The notes under the pieces are model-generated. The model had not been told where the DNA came from. It made no database searches and was given only the letters and a program-made list of their open reading frames with translations. The position numbers and the translations under genes were made by a program. Shown piece by piece: positions 11,186 to 34,277 of a DNA stretch of 64,000 bases. The first letter of the stretch is position 1. Each line of letters starts with the position of its first letter. Origin of the DNA: Heterocephalus glaber (taxonomy: Eukaryota; Chordata; Mammalia; Rodentia; Bathyergidae); NCBI RefSeq assembly GCF_000247695.1, contig NW_004624781.1:4848212-4912211 (forward strand), in the 5' to 3' direction.

Positions 11186-11602
11186 TCCTATGTTATTCTG
11201 TCACCAAAGGCACAGCACTTGAGCCAGGAGGAGAAGCCCCCTGACTTTCCAGGCGCCTTACTGAGAAGATTGAAATCATGCTCACAGTTAATTTGCTCAC
11301 TATCACAGAACAGGTACTGAAGCGTGAATTTGAAGCTAGGAAGCAAGAAGTTAGTCATTGCCACATCAAGCATGTCCTGTCTCAGTTGCCCAAGTGCCAG
11401 GATTACAGATGCCTACCACCATGCCTGGCAATAGCATGTTTCCTAAAGAGGCCAAAACTATCAGAAGTTTCTTCCTGATAGTTCTCTAAACACCTATGAA
11501 AGCATTTCTAATTAAAGGTTCACTGTTTATCAGTTAGTGTATTAGGTTTAAATTATATTAAAGACAGTAAAGCTTGTTGTGTAGCAGAAAAAAATGTTCC
11601 AG

Positions 11603-11740
11603 CCTGGCATGGAGGTACATATTTATAATCCCAATACCAGCACTCAGGAGGCTGAGGCAGGAGGAGCCCTGCAAGTTTGAGGCCATCCTGAACTACATAT
11701 GGAGACCCTGTCTCAAAAAACCAAAAACCAAAACAAAAAA
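11603..11740 (+). mobile_element. B1-like SINE
   Basis: AGCCTGGCATGGAGGTACATATTTATAATCCC to GACCCTGTCTCAAAAAAC. Confidence 0.9.
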
Positions 11741-12666
11741 AACCACTGCAGTAGAATAGGCCCCTCTATATAATTTATATCAGTATAATTTTACTATTAT
11801 AAGGGTTTCTATTCATAATAACTTTGCTTATATGAGATTTTTTATCCCTGATGTCAGGAGCTTACTCAGACTCAAACTTGACCAGTATCTTCAGACAGAA
11901 GCACAACTTTAGGCAACGTTCAGTGTTTGTCAACTGCTTTCAGGAAGGCCCTATGTAGACAGCTGTCTGGCTTTGCTTCCTGTGTTAGTCTTGGTTCTTG
12001 GAGTAAGAAGTGCTTTGCAGATGGGCATGGAAGCCATTCTACCCAATGCTGGTCTGCTGGGACAGGCCTGGTCATAGCTCCAGGTCTCCATCTAATTGCC
12101 TGCCAAGTGGTGACAGTGATATTCCTGGAGCAGTCTCGAGCCGCAGCTGGAAGTCCCGGTTCTGTGCAGGGGTTTGCTGCCTGCAGGCCCTGAGCACTGT
12201 GGCTGGCTCACTGTCCAGAGGGGAAAAGGACCCAGCTTGGGCTGCTGAATCCATTAGGGATTACGGCTGGCCCATTTTTCCACCCAGGTTCCTGTGGCCA
12301 CAGAAATGAATAGTTAATTTGAAGTCAGACAGGGAGATGGAACTTGATTCCCGACCATGCATACATTATGTATGGACAGCCTTGACCTCATCCTGCTTTA
12401 GGTGCTCAAGCTGAGGCCAGGTGGGAAAACCAGGGAAGGGCAAGAGAGCAGGAGAGAAGGGGATGGGCCGAAACACCCAGCTTAGAGCTTCCCATGGAAC
12501 TGCAGGAATGAGGCGCTTCCAGGGCCCCAGGAGCTAATTTCTCACCTTGACGCATATCAGGACAGCACTGCTACGGCTACCTGGGGCCAGTGGCCCAGAA
12601 GTCACCTCTCTCGACTCCTTCTAAAAGACAGAGCATCTGAAAACTATAAGATTACAGATCATAAAT

Positions 12667-12815
12667 TGGCCGTGGTGGCACACACCTGTAATCCCAGCAC
12701 TCAGGAAGCTGAGGGAGAAGAATCACTGCAAGTTTCAGGCTACACAGTGAGTTCAAGGCCAGCCTGAACTACATAGCGAGATCCTGTCTCAAAACACCAA
12801 ACAAACAAACAAAAA
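12667..12815 (+). mobile_element. B1-like SINE
   Basis: TGGCCGTGGTGGCACACACCTGTAATCCCAGCAC to GATCCTGTCTCAAAACACC. Confidence 0.92.
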
Positions 12816-12824
12816 AAGTACAGG

Positions 12825-13250
12825 TCACTTGAAATGGTACAGCTATTTTGCAAAACAGTTTGCAGTTTCTTATAAAGTCAAACACATACTAACCACATGA
12901 CCCACAATCCCATTTGGAGGCATTTACACAGAGAGACGAAACACCTGACTGCACACAGACCTGTGCATGACCCCTCTCCAGCGCCTTTGTCATAATAGCT
13001 CCAGACTGGAAACAACCCAAATATACCAGAACATGGTATTAACAAACTATGGTCCATCCTACAACAGAATTCTGTTCAGTGATGGAAACAGCCAAGCTCT
13101 TGGCTGCACAAGGGAGTTTTTGAGATGATGGAATTGTTCTGTATCATGACTGCAGTCGTGGTTTTGTGAGAATACATATTTATCAAAACTCATTGAGTTA
13201 CACTAAAAATTGAAGAATTTTATTTTGTGTCAATTATACCTCAGTAAAGC
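12825..13250 (+). mobile_element. LINE-1 (L1M-like) 3' end
   Basis: GCAAAACAGTTTGCAGTTTCTTATAAAGTC, CATGACCCACAATCCCAT, GACTGGAAACAACCCAAATA and the terminal TTATACCTCAGTAAAGCTGAT are characteristic of L1M 3' ends. Confidence 0.75.
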
Positions 13251-13259
13251 TGATGGGGG

Positions 13260-13336
13260 GGGTACTGGGGATTGAACTTGAGTCCTTGCGCTTGCACAGC
13301 AGGGGGCGAAACCACTGAGCTAAATCCCCGGCCCAA
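13260..13336 (-). mobile_element. ID-like SINE, antisense
   Basis: GGTACTGGGGATTGAACTTGAG followed by GAAACCACTGAGCTAAATCCCC. Lies at the L1M 3' end. Confidence 0.88.
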
Positions 13337-13363
13337 GCTAAGTTTTTAAAAATGATGTAACTT

Positions 13364-13446
13364 GCCAGGGATTTAGGTCAGTGGTTCCACTGCCTGTCTC
13401 GCAAGCACAAGGACCTGAGTTTGATCCCTGGTACCAAAAAAAAAAA
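13364..13446 (+). mobile_element. ID-like SINE with target duplication
   Basis: Direct repeats GATGTAACTT at 13354-13363 and 13447-13456. Confidence 0.93.
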
Positions 13447-13502
13447 GATGTAACTTGAAGCTACGATGTTTACCTCTTAGTAAGCTCTGAGACTAGAGAC
13501 CA

Positions 13503-13611
13503 AGCACAGTGGTGCACACCTGTAATCCCAGCTCCTCAGAAGGCTGAGGCAGGGGAAGTTTAAGTTTGAGACCAGCCTAAGCGATCTAGCAAGACCCTGT
13601 CTCAAAATTAA
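13503..13611 (+). mobile_element. B1-like SINE
   Basis: CAAGCACAGTGGTGCACACCTGTAATCCCAGC to AAGACCCTGTCTCAAAATT. Confidence 0.9.
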
Positions 13612-14004
13612 AAATGGCTGGGGATGTAGCTCAGTGCAAGGCCCAGAGCTCAAGCCCCAGTGATGGGAGAAAAAGAAAAATCTGAGGCTAGCAAAATTGA
13701 CTTACATTTAATTTTAGACTCATTTTCAGGCTGATCCATTTCTGCTGCAGGAGGAGACTCAAAGCCCAGAGAGAATTCAGGGCCGTCCATGGGACACGGA
13801 CAGGAGCTCCAGAGCACGTCCCTGTGTCGGGGTCAGAGGGGACCCAGATGCTTATCTCGGTGCTTAGCATGGAGCCTTAGTGTGGCTCCGGGTTGGAGCA
13901 GGGCCTCCCCAGAGTGTCCCATGTTTCCGGTCCCCAGGACAGTGAGTGGGACTTGTCAGGTTCCCACCACCTTCCCTGCACCTCCCAAGTCCCCGGGAAA
14001 GGCT

Positions 14005-14085
14005 ACTGTGATGTCCCCATTTCATAGGCATGAATCTAAGATGCAGAGAGCTTGGGAGCTGCTCGGGGGTCACACAGCCCTGAAT
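14005..14085 (+). repeat. MIR SINE fragment
   Basis: CCCCATTTCATAGGCATGAATCTAAGATGCAGAGAG and GTCACACAGCCCTGAAT fit a degraded MIR core. Confidence 0.6.
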
Positions 14086-14689
14086 TAGCCTGGTAGCCCA
14101 GGATCTGAGGCTCCTCTCCTCCAAGCTAGGCCTTCTTTCCTGGGCTGGGCCAGCTGCTGAGGGAGGGGCACGGGTAGTGCCGCTGACCTTTAAGGACTCT
14201 ATGCAGAGGCTTCTGGGAAAAGCCAAGATTTTCTAATGACTAACAGCTGAGGGCTTCTGTCCCATGCAAGCAGATTACTACATGTCAAGCTCTGCTCACA
14301 CAGCCTTAAGGGTGGGCAATTTTTTTCCTCAGTAATGGGATTGAATCCAGGGCCTATACAGTGAGCTCCATCCCCTCTCCTTTTTTATTTTTTATTTTCA
14401 GACAGGGTCTCACTGAGTCACTCAGTTGCCCAGGCTGGGCTCAAACTTGGAATCCTGTCTCAGCCTGACGATTCTTAAACTGTTTTCAAAGCTGATATTA
14501 CCCGTTGCTCACCAGGCTGTGGAAAATTCCCGCTGTATCCTCTGCAGCTTGACATGGTTTCTGGAGACTGGAGAACCCACATGGACACCCTCGGCTACAG
14601 GGTGAATAACTAACTCAGGGCCAGGCCAGGCAGAACCCTTCCATGACAGTTATTGGAGAGGCTGAGGCAGGAGAATGACTTAGCCCAGA

Positions 14690-15015
14690 AGTTTGTGGCT
14701 GTAAGGTGGTGGAAGACAACATGGAACCTTTAACAGGTGGTGCGAGGGGTAGAGGTGGGGGGTCCGAGAAGGGATTCAGGCAGCTCTCCAGGCAGCCTTA
14801 CACTCTCACAGGGGCGAATTGTGTAAGAGCGCGACTGAGCCTGGAGTCGCTGTCTGGCTTCCAGTTTGGGGGCCTCCTGCTCTGATCTGTGTCCCTCTGA
14901 GACGCCCCCCTTTAGGTCCTGAGCCAAAGGAGCTCCAAAACTATGAGCTAAATAAACCTCTTTACTTTCTAAAGTTAGCCTGCCTTGGGTATTGCACTAT
15001 AATAACAAAGCAAGC
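14690..15015 (+). mobile_element. LTR of the ERVL-MaLR type (degraded)
   Basis: Ends with GAGCTCCAAAACTATGAGCTAAATAAACCTC followed by GCCTTGGGTATTGCACTATAATAAC, typical of the 3' part of MaLR LTRs. Confidence 0.65.
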
Positions 15016-15382
15016 AGGGATGGAAGAGATAAACTTGGAAGCTGCCAGCTGAGGCCATTTGTGGCCATTTTTCCTGGGAAACAGGGAAACTGGGCCACAA
15101 GAAGAGAGAAATGCGGGTGGGGAGGTGACTCTTGTGCTCCCCCAGTCCATGTCCTGGCTCTCAGCTGTTCCTCAGTCCTCACTGTACCCTTCTGCTTAGA
15201 GCCCTTGAGATACCTCTGTCTTTCTTTATCCTCTAAAGTCACCACTTGTCCCCAGTTGTTTGTAGCTGTCACAACCACATTTATTTATGTATTTATTTAT
15301 TTGGTAGCACTATATTGGGGACTGAACCAAATACTCTACCACTGAGCTATATCCCCAACCCTTTCTAAAATTATTATTTTTA

Positions 15383-15490
15383 CTTTGAGACAGAGTCTGC
15401 CAAGTTGCTCAGGCTGGACTCAAATTTGTGATCCTCCTGCCTTGGCCTCCCCAGTAGCTGAGAATATAGGGGAGCACCACCAGGCCCAAC
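15383..15490 (-). mobile_element. B1-like SINE, antisense
   Basis: CTTTGAGACAGAGTCTGCCAAG to GGGGAGCACCACCAGGCCC. Confidence 0.82.
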
Positions 15491-15644
15491 ACAAGAATCT
15501 TCTTAAAGCAATGTGAGTAACACATGTGTGTGCGTTTTGCCTCCCTGGCAGAGCGCAGTCTATTGGGGCCTTCAACCCTCTGGCAGCAGCCCACATGGAA
15601 AAATGTTTGGGGGAAAGAAAAGTTTTTGAAAGTTCTTAAATTGT

Positions 15645-15752
15645 CAGGTGTGGTGGTGCACACCTGTGATCCTAGCACTGAGAGAGGCTGAGGCAGGAAG
15701 ATGGTAAGTTTGAATCCCACCTGGGGAACTTCATGAGACCCTGTATCTATTT
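15645..15752 (+). mobile_element. B1-like SINE
   Basis: CAGGTGTGGTGGTGCACACCTGTGATCC to GAGACCCTGTATC; its tail hosts an antisense ID-like SINE. Confidence 0.88.
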
Positions 15753-15754
15753 TT

Positions 15755-15825
15755 TTCTTTTTGGTACTGGGGATCAAACTCAGGACCTTGGGCTTGCCAC
15801 ACAGGCACAGTGCCACTGAGCCACT
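15755..15825 (-). mobile_element. ID-like SINE, antisense
   Basis: TTTGGTACTGGGGATCAAACTC and GCCACTGAGCCACTG. Inserted in the tail of a B1-like element. Confidence 0.8.
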
Positions 15826-18029
15826 GTATCAAAAATTTTTTTAAAAAATAAATAAATACAGGCTGGGATGTTGCTCATTGCAAAGGTTCTGGGTTTAGTC
15901 CTGGTACTGCAAAAACCCGATTACTTAATTTGACAAGCTAGAGAGAGCTCTCTGGATTAGGAGTGCAGGCGGGCCCCACCCGGTGTCAAAGGCCCAGGTC
16001 AAAGGCTTTCCAGGAAGTCCTGTGAGGGGTCTGGGCCATCGCCTGGTAGGTAAATCAAAGAGCTGGCATCTGGCACCCTGTCTCTCTTCACCCAGAGCTG
16101 CCTGTGTCTGTTCTCCCCACTGCGCAAGCTCATCTGAGTGCAGGCTCCTGGGAAGCACTGAGTACGGAGGCCAGGAGAGAGGGTGGAGGCTGGACACCCA
16201 GGCAGCAGAGGAGAGCCGGACAGAAAAAGACAACAGCTCACCCTACAGAGCACGACTGCCTGGCCTTGCTGCAGTCGTAGTCCCCTGCTGCAAGAGCCTG
16301 TGGGATCTGCCTTCATTTGGCTCCAGAGAACTTCAGAAGCCCGGCTTGGCCAAAGGCTCAGCCACGGAGCATCCAACACACCTGCGCTTCTGAGCCTGTG
16401 GAACCAGGGCTGGGGAGGGCTGACTTGTGCTTTGAGAAGCCAGGCGTCGCAGCAAGGACTTGGATGACAGGTGAGGCTAGGAGGCTCTTAGGTCATGCAC
16501 CGAGCTGGATGATCCTAGCAGACAGGTTCCTGGATGTCAGTCACTGAAACCACAGTTCAGCTGAGACCTCGTCTCCTGTCTGTGTGTAGAGCCCCCGCCT
16601 CCAGAGAGTCACCAATAAATAAGACTCTGAAAATACAAACACCTCAGTGCCCAAGAGATGGCACTGAATTTCTGTGAAACTTGGGAGGGAACGGAGATGG
16701 TGCTTTTGAAGGGTCCTGATCTGATGGCAAGCGGCTTCGAGGGAGCGCACGTGGCTGATGCAGTGGGCGGGTTGGTTCCGCAAATCCTGGGCCTGCCAGT
16801 TGGCACTGCCTGCCAATGGGGGCAGCGGCTAGTGCCAGGCAGGGGCAGATTTGTGCTTAAGGCATTGGAGGATTAAGTGGGTCCGAGGGGCTCCCTCCTC
16901 GTGGGCCAAGCCCCTGCAGCTGATTAAAGCCACCGTCATCACATCGGGGCTCCCACCCCCCTCCCTCCCTCTGAAGCCCGCAGAAGAGAGATTAGGGTCA
17001 GAGTCTGAAACCTCAATCCTTCTCTGGTTTATATTGAGATCAATATGCACATCAGATTCACCAGAATTAAGCCGGGACCCCATCCTAGCGATGACATTGG
17101 CTGGGTGTACGACTTCCACGCAGGACTTGGCTTTTCTCTGCTGCAAAACTGGGACATCACTGGCTTTGCTTGTAACGAAGTAAAGATCGGGCGAGGAGAA
17201 GAGCTAGGGAGCAAAGCTGTCTCCAGTGGGGCTGGCATGGGGACTGGGGTTTGGCCTGCGGGCTGCTGGAGCCCGGGATGGGGCGGGCAGAAAACGACTA
17301 AAGGCAGACAGCGGCAGACTTCCAGAGCCAGGCTGGACGCGCCGGTTCTGAGCAAACAGGGACGGGGGAAGCCCAATAAAACTCTCCCAAATGAAAGAGC
17401 AGGAAAGAAAGTAGGATGGAGACAGGCACCTGTCCCACAACACCAACCAAGGAGCCCAGTGGTGAAGGGCAGGAGAAGAGCTTTAACCAGCCGGGCCACG
17501 CAGATAAAAAGGTTCAGGATCTACCTTCCAAGGGCCCGAAGACAGCGCTCTGGGGTTTTATGGAAAAGGGGAACAGAGGCAAGGGTTGGGGTATGGATGG
17601 CTGGGGAGGGGGTGCACAGCTAGCAGAGAAGGTGAGCGGGATCCGATTGATCTATCTCAGGACTATTGGTCTCTCAGGACTGGTTCTTCAAGGTCCTGGG
17701 AGAGCTATGGTTGCTTCAAGGGGCAGTTTGGTTCCCAGGCGAGAGAGGACTCCTGCTTTGGGGCAGCCAATTGCTACCGCTTGGAGGGGTGACCTCCTCA
17801 CAGGATAGTCTGCGAGGCGCTGCTTTCCCCGCAGGTTGAGGACAGTAACTGCAGACTTCCCGGCATGCTCTGGGCAGCCTGGAACCAGTTATTGCAAAAG
17901 TTGACAGTTGGCTGCCTCCCCGATCCTGACCCTTTTCTCCACATCCTCTGTCTTGTAATGAGCCCGGCCAGGGAACTGACCCTCACACTACACACGTTCT
18001 AACATGATGAGTGCAGTGCTGAGCAGGGA

Positions 18030-18130
18030 TCTGACCCCGAATTCCAACACACTCCCAGCTTCCACACAGGTTCCCATTACAAGAGGGGAAGTGACTTCTC
18101 CAAAGCCACAGGCCCAAGAGTGACAAAGCC
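18030..18130 (+). repeat. MIR SINE fragment
   Basis: CCCATTACAAGAGGGGAAGTGACTTCTCCAAAGCCAC is a recognisable MIR core. A (CA)n run follows directly. Confidence 0.55.
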
Positions 18131-18138
18131 AGGCTGGA

Positions 18139-18141
<3 letters not shown>

Positions 18142-18184
<43 letters not shown>
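18142..18184. repeat. (CA)n microsatellite
   Basis: About 20 CA units, 640 bases upstream of the CLN6 start codon. Confidence 0.95.
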
Positions 18185-18823
18185 TTGGAGAGAATCCTGC
18201 TCCTCTAGATGGCACCTCCTAACCCAACCATTATTTATTTCTTATCGTCATGGCCCACGCTGTTGACATTTTAATCAAGGATATCTTTCCCCCTGAAAGG
18301 AAGGCGCACAGCACAGCACAGCGCAGGGTGGAAGGACATGAATCTCCCCAGGCCTTCCGGTACCCAAGGACAAGGGAAATCCCCCCTGGCTTCCTCCCCA
18401 GAGGAGTGAGAGTCAGCTCGGTCTTTTCCCCAGGTTCACAACCACTCCCAGCCCTGTACCCGGGCCTCAGCCAGCCTGGGCAAGTTTGCTGAGGGGAAAC
18501 GCAGAGGATCTGAGCAGTCGCCAGCCCCAAGTGGCCACACGCGCTGGGCGTGCTCTCCTCTCTGCTCTGCATGGGGGGGGGGCCCTCCTCCCTCCTCTCC
18601 CCTTTCCCCTCCCCTCCCTCCTCCCAGCGGCCCGGCCCCGCCCTGCCCGAGGCCCCGCCCCACCCGCGCCCCCCCGCCCCCCCCCATGAATCCCCTCGGT
18701 TTCGGGGATCGGCGGCGGAGGAGATCTGGCTTAAGATCCGCCCGTGAGGTCCAGATCCGTCCCTGAGGAGCCACCGTGGGGATCCGGCCGTGTGGATCCG
18801 GTCTCTCCTCTCCCGGGCCCTCC

Positions 18824-29984
<11,161 letters not shown>

Positions 29985-31110
29985 GTCCCCTGCACCGGCC
30001 CATGGTGCTCTGTGTGGTGGCCATGGTGGGCATCATAGGTTGGGCATCTGCATGTGAACCAGGGACCAAAGACATCGCAGCTATGTGTCACGCAGGGGCT
30101 GGTTTGTGTGCATGGAGTACGTTGCCAAAAGACTCGACTACTTTGGTCCAGCTCATTTGGGGATGGAATTCCATTCTAGGAAGTGCATTGAGACCAAGAT
30201 CTGGGCCCTTCCTGGCACCTGCTCTTGACTATGCTTGGGCCCCTGACCCCACTCCCACCACCTGGGCTGCCTGGCCCGCCTAGGATGTCTTCCAGTGGCC
30301 ATGCAGAGGAGCCTGGGGAGACAGAAGCCTGTCTGGACATGTGGTTACCAGGCACGCTGCCTTTCTCTGCGTGGCTGAACAAAGCATCTCTCTCTGGGCC
30401 TCAGTGGTGCCAGACAGGCCAGCGTCCCAGAGTGGCCCAGTGAGTGGCTCTGTCACTGCCTTTTCCAGACCAGAAGGAGTATGTGCACCCCAGAGCCTTG
30501 CCCAACCCCACCCTAGGGAACCAGAGGTCCGGCTTCCCGCCGGCCACAGCAGCTTGAGCTCCAAGACTGACCCTACTGCCCTGGCCTGGCTCGGCTCCCT
30601 CTACCCTGGAGGGATTGTGGCAGCATCTTCCTGTTGGCTTGCTGTGAGGTTTTGAGCTGGCCCTGAAGGCAGAAACCCTTGTTCTCTTCTGGGAAGCCCA
30701 TTGTAGGAGTTGGGCCCCCCAAGGCTCTAGCCAGTCAGCTTCGTCTCCACCTGGATATGTTCCCTTCTGCCAGTGGCCCTGCCCCCAGAACAGGCCTGGT
30801 TCCCAGCACAGGGCCCCTGCCTGGGCCTCCGCAGACCACCAGCTGCCTCCTTCTGGGCCTCTATCCAGGTCCCCTCCCAGCTCAAGCCACTGCGCACAGC
30901 CTCATTATCCAGCCGGACAGGTCTTGGGAGCCTGCCCTGCCTTACCCCAGCCCTGCCCCCCTCCTGTGCTCTCAGGGAGCCCCAGGCTCAGATTTTCCTC
31001 TCCTCTTGGGGTCCTTCTGCAGCCCCTTAGGAGCCCTCCAGGCCCTGGTTGGTCCCCATCTCCTGGCACCTCGGGAGGTCTGGTGTGAATAAAAGTGGGT
31101 ATGGCACCCA
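29985..31110 (+). other. CLN6: CLN6 3'UTR
   Basis: About 1.1 kb of GC-rich, repeat-free sequence between the CLN6 stop and a canonical AATAAA at 31088-31093. The real cleavage site should lie 10-30 bases after the hexamer. Confidence 0.75.
31088..31093 (+). promoter_or_regulatory. CLN6: CLN6 poly(A) signal
   Basis: Canonical AATAAA on the sense strand 1.1 kb after the stop, followed by a GT-rich stretch (GTGGGTATGG, later GGCTCTGGGTGTG) that could serve as the downstream element. Confidence 0.75.
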
Positions 31111-31542
31111 GCCTGGCTGGCAGCTGTTTCTGGCTCTGGGTGTGAAGCAGGCAGATATGGGGGGGTCTGAGGTCAAGGAGAGACTCCTAGCAGCAGCCAT
31201 GGGCAGACCTTAAGAGTCCGCGCAGCCCAGGCTGGCCACAGAGCAGCTCCTGGGCTGGGAGCATGGAGGGCGTCTTCCATTAGCCCTGGAGTCTGGGGGC
31301 TGTGGGTTGGGTGGGGGCAGGGAAGGGTACCTCCGCTACCTTTGGGAGAAGGCAGAGGGCCATGTGTCAGAGGTGGCACTTGACCTTGGGCAGGTTCTCA
31401 GTTGTCTTCTCAGGGCCTTAGCGCACCCAGCCTCACCACACTACATGAAGGATGCACCAGGCCGGAGAGGCCGATTTGCCCCCTCCCTGCCAGCTTAGTC
31501 CTTTGCTTCCTTCACTGCTATCCCAGCAATGTTCTCTGCAGG

Positions 31543-31625
31543 TCTTTTTTGTTTTTTGTTTTGCAGTGCTGGGGATCAAACCCAAGGCTTCAGGCAAGCC
31601 AGGCAAGCAGTAAGCTACATATAAA
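31543..31625 (-). mobile_element. ID-like SINE, antisense, degraded
   Basis: (TTTTG)n tail then GTGCTGGGGATCAAACCCAAG. Confidence 0.7.
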
Positions 31626-31954
31626 CCCTAAGCAGGGGTGAGCCTGCTTGGGTGGGGCCGGAAGGTTATAAGTTTGGGGAGCCCTCATAAGGAAACTAAA
31701 AAAAGAACGAATAAAAACAGACATGAAAGTGAGTATTTAGAAAGGGTAAGAAATAGCAAATTATTGGAGCCCTGGAGATCTTGTGTGCCTCTCGGGCAGT
31801 CAAGACCTCGGCAGTTTGCTGGGAACATCACCTAGGAAGGGGTCTTGATTTCAGCCTGGCTTCATCGGCCCAGGAAACCACATGTCCGTGGTTGTCAGAG
31901 TGACGTCCCCAGGATGGCAGAGGAAAATGCCAGGCCCCTGGAAATAGGTGGTTC

Positions 31955-32105
31955 TGGCGTGGGCTCCAGGTTGGGAACCACTCCAGGCCCTGGCTGCTCA
32001 AAGTGTGGTCCCTGGACTGGTAGTGTCAGCTTCGCCTGGGAACTGGGGGAGACTCAGCATCTCAGGGCCACCCAGACTTCCCAAGTCTGCATCTAATGAG
32101 ATCTG
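31955..32105 (+). mobile_element. MER5/Charlie-like (hAT) fragment
   Basis: CTGCTCAAAGTGTGGTCCCTGGACTGGTAGTGTCAGC and AGTCTGCATCTAATGAGATC match the MER5-type non-autonomous hAT repeat. Confidence 0.65.
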
Positions 32106-32159
32106 TGGGTGACACTGTCACTTTGTGGCCCAGCACGCCCAGGTCAAGTTTGGGGCCTT

Positions 32160-32530
32160 ACATGAGTCCACTTAGGGTTGCTGTGACAAAGTGCCACAAA
32201 CTGGGTTGCAGAAAACCACCGTAGTTTGTCCCCTTGGTCCTGGAGACAAAGTCCAAAATCAAGGTGTTGGCAGAGCCAGGCTCTGCGCAGCGTCCGGGGG
32301 AGGGTCCTTCTCCGCCTCTTCCCACTCCTGGGACACGCGCCATGCTTGGCAGCCCTCGGCTTGTGGCCCCAGCCATCTTTGCCTCTGTCACTAGGTGGCG
32401 TCTCCCTGTGTCTTTGCATCTGACATCCACCCTACTCCACTGACAGCCTTGTCCACATCTGCAGTGACCCTAATTTCTAAATACGGTCAGTTGCAGGTTC
32501 CAAGTGGGCATGTATTCTGGGGACACTGAG
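32160..32530 (+). mobile_element. Old LTR-like dispersed repeat
   Basis: GGTTGCTGTGACAAAGTGCCACAAACTGGGT and GTCCAAAATCAAGGTGTTGGCAGAG are typical of a common placental-mammal repeat. Its end GTGACCCTAATTTCTAAATACGGTCA also fits. The family name is uncertain. Confidence 0.55.
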
Positions 32531-33789
32531 GCTCCAGCTTCACGAGTCTCTGTTCTGGGATGCACAGGGCAGAAACAGAGGCCAGTGCTGTGCCCTCACC
32601 CAGCAGGTGCACATGAAGGAGCCACACAGAATGGGTGAAGGGACGAAGTTGCAGCCTGCACTCCGGGGGAGGGCGGGCATGGGGCGCAAGGCCCAGAGCT
32701 GGAGCCTAGAGCTCTTCCAGCAAAGCCTTTGTGTGTTGGGGTCCCCAGGGTCTCTACTTGGGAACCTCTTACAGTGGCCTGTGCCGAAGAAAATGAAGGG
32801 AGGAGCTCCCTCCCTCTGGGAACCCTTCCCATGGAGGGTAAGGGGTGAGGGCAGGGTTTATGGGTCCAGAGGAATCCAGGCTGTGCTTGGGAGGAGCTGG
32901 GCGCCCAGGTCGTGGGAGGTGTTTGCAGTGTTGCCTGTTTTGTTTTGTTTTGCACGGAGGTGCAGCACCTTACACAGTACACTGTCACCTGGGTGGGCTT
33001 TTGGGTGGTGTAGCCACCCCCCCACCCAGGCGTTCTCTGTTGGAAAGGGTGGGCACCGAGCTCACCTAAATCCCCTGGGCCCTTCCCAAAGGCAAGGCAA
33101 TTGGGGTGAGTGCTCTGAACCCCCAAGCTGTGGCTCTGTGCCTGCCCTTCAAGGCTTTGCTGGCTTCCCTACCGTTCCTCTCCCAGCTGCCCTGGGCAGT
33201 GCCCTGCCTCCCACACTGTGCCATGGAGGCCCTCCTGCCTCAGCCCCCAGGGAGGAGTCAGCCCACAATGGAAACCCTGAGTCTAGAACGAGGTGTGAAG
33301 AAGGAGGCAATCTGGGAGAAGAGACTTCCACAGGGAGGAAGCCAGGAGGGAGGGAGGCAGAGGGGACCAGGGCAGGCCACCTGTCTGCATGCTGCCCTTG
33401 CACACTGCAGCCAGAGGTCCCTTTCCCTTGAGAACCTGCTGCTCCTCCCCAGCACCAGATCTGTCCCCTTGTCTAGGTTCAACCTGAGCAACTGAACATG
33501 ACAGCCACCAGCCATAGGTGAGGGACAGGGGACAAGCCTGAGAACTGCCTGGTGCCCAGCACCCAGCATGTCCCTCCCTGCCTCTGGCCTTTGTGGGGGA
33601 GGGGAGAGCACTGGCTGCTTAGGAAGCTGGGAGTCAGCATTGTGGGCTGAAGCGGAAGGAAGAATGAGGAAATCTGCAGGGCCTGGGGATACCACAGAGC
33701 CTCTGGCTGTGGGGCAAGAGAGCCAGTCCTCCTCAGGTCCACAAACAACTGCCACAGGCCAAGAACCAGTTGTGTGCAGACGTCAGATT

Positions 33790-33900
33790 TTCCTGGCAGC
33801 TTTATGATGTGGGCTGGTGAGGACTGAGGCACAGGGAGGTGCAGTGACTTGAATCAGCAGGAGGGGAAGGGTTTGAGTCCCACCTGAGAGCCCAAGTCCC
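33790..33900 (+). repeat. MIR SINE fragment
   Basis: GGACTGAGGCACAGGGAGGTGCAGTGACTTG is a MIR core. Confidence 0.6.
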
Positions 33901-34277
33901 CCATGGTGTGAGGAAGGCATCTCAGAGCTGGGCCCCCTTCGAGATAGGGTGATGAGGCCTCAGTGGGGCTATACAGTGCCTAACTGCACCAAGGAGCTGG
34001 TCGGTGTTCCGGCTGAGCCCAAAAAGAGAAGCTCCCCAAGGCAGGCCCACCCCTACTTTTCTGTGCCCTACTGACCTTTGCTCAGAGTCCGGGGCTTCCA
34101 GGAAGGAAGAGAGGTGTTAGCCTGGTTGCTGTGGAGGATCAACCCAAGGCAGGGACTCCAAGACCTGGAAGAGGCCTTCTGCAGCCCCATTTCCTCTTAA
34201 TCAAGCTGGCCAGGCCAGCAGAGCCTCAGCTGTGCATGGAAGCTGGAATCTGACCCCGTGGTGGTGGCCCGGTCTCC

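Larger units (their letters stand above)
1..18479. other. Intergenic DNA upstream of CLN6
   Basis: No gene recognised. The DNA is mostly dispersed repeats listed separately. Stretches of unique sequence remain at 1-600, 9000-9880, 9970-10580, 11750-12660, 15920-18030. In human the next gene on this side is FEM1B, in the opposite orientation; its exons are not visible here. Confidence 0.65.
31111..34277. other. CLN6-CALML4 intergenic region
   Basis: 3.2 kb between the two tandem genes. It contains an antisense ID-like SINE (31543-31625), a MER5/Charlie-like fragment (about 31955-32105), an old LTR-like repeat (32160-32530) and a MIR fragment (33790-33900). Open frames here match no family I know. 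The CALML4 promoter must lie near its right end, but no TATA box or CpG island is evident. Confidence 0.65.

Noticed and set aside
17045..17623. Open frame of 192 codons upstream of CLN6
   Set aside because: No family match and no splice context. The DNA below it may be regulatory, but I do not support a gene.
32607..33431. Open frame of 274 codons between CLN6 and CALML4
   Set aside because: Low-complexity Gly/Pro/Arg product in GC-rich DNA, with an equally long frame on the other strand (32596-33126). Treated as chance.
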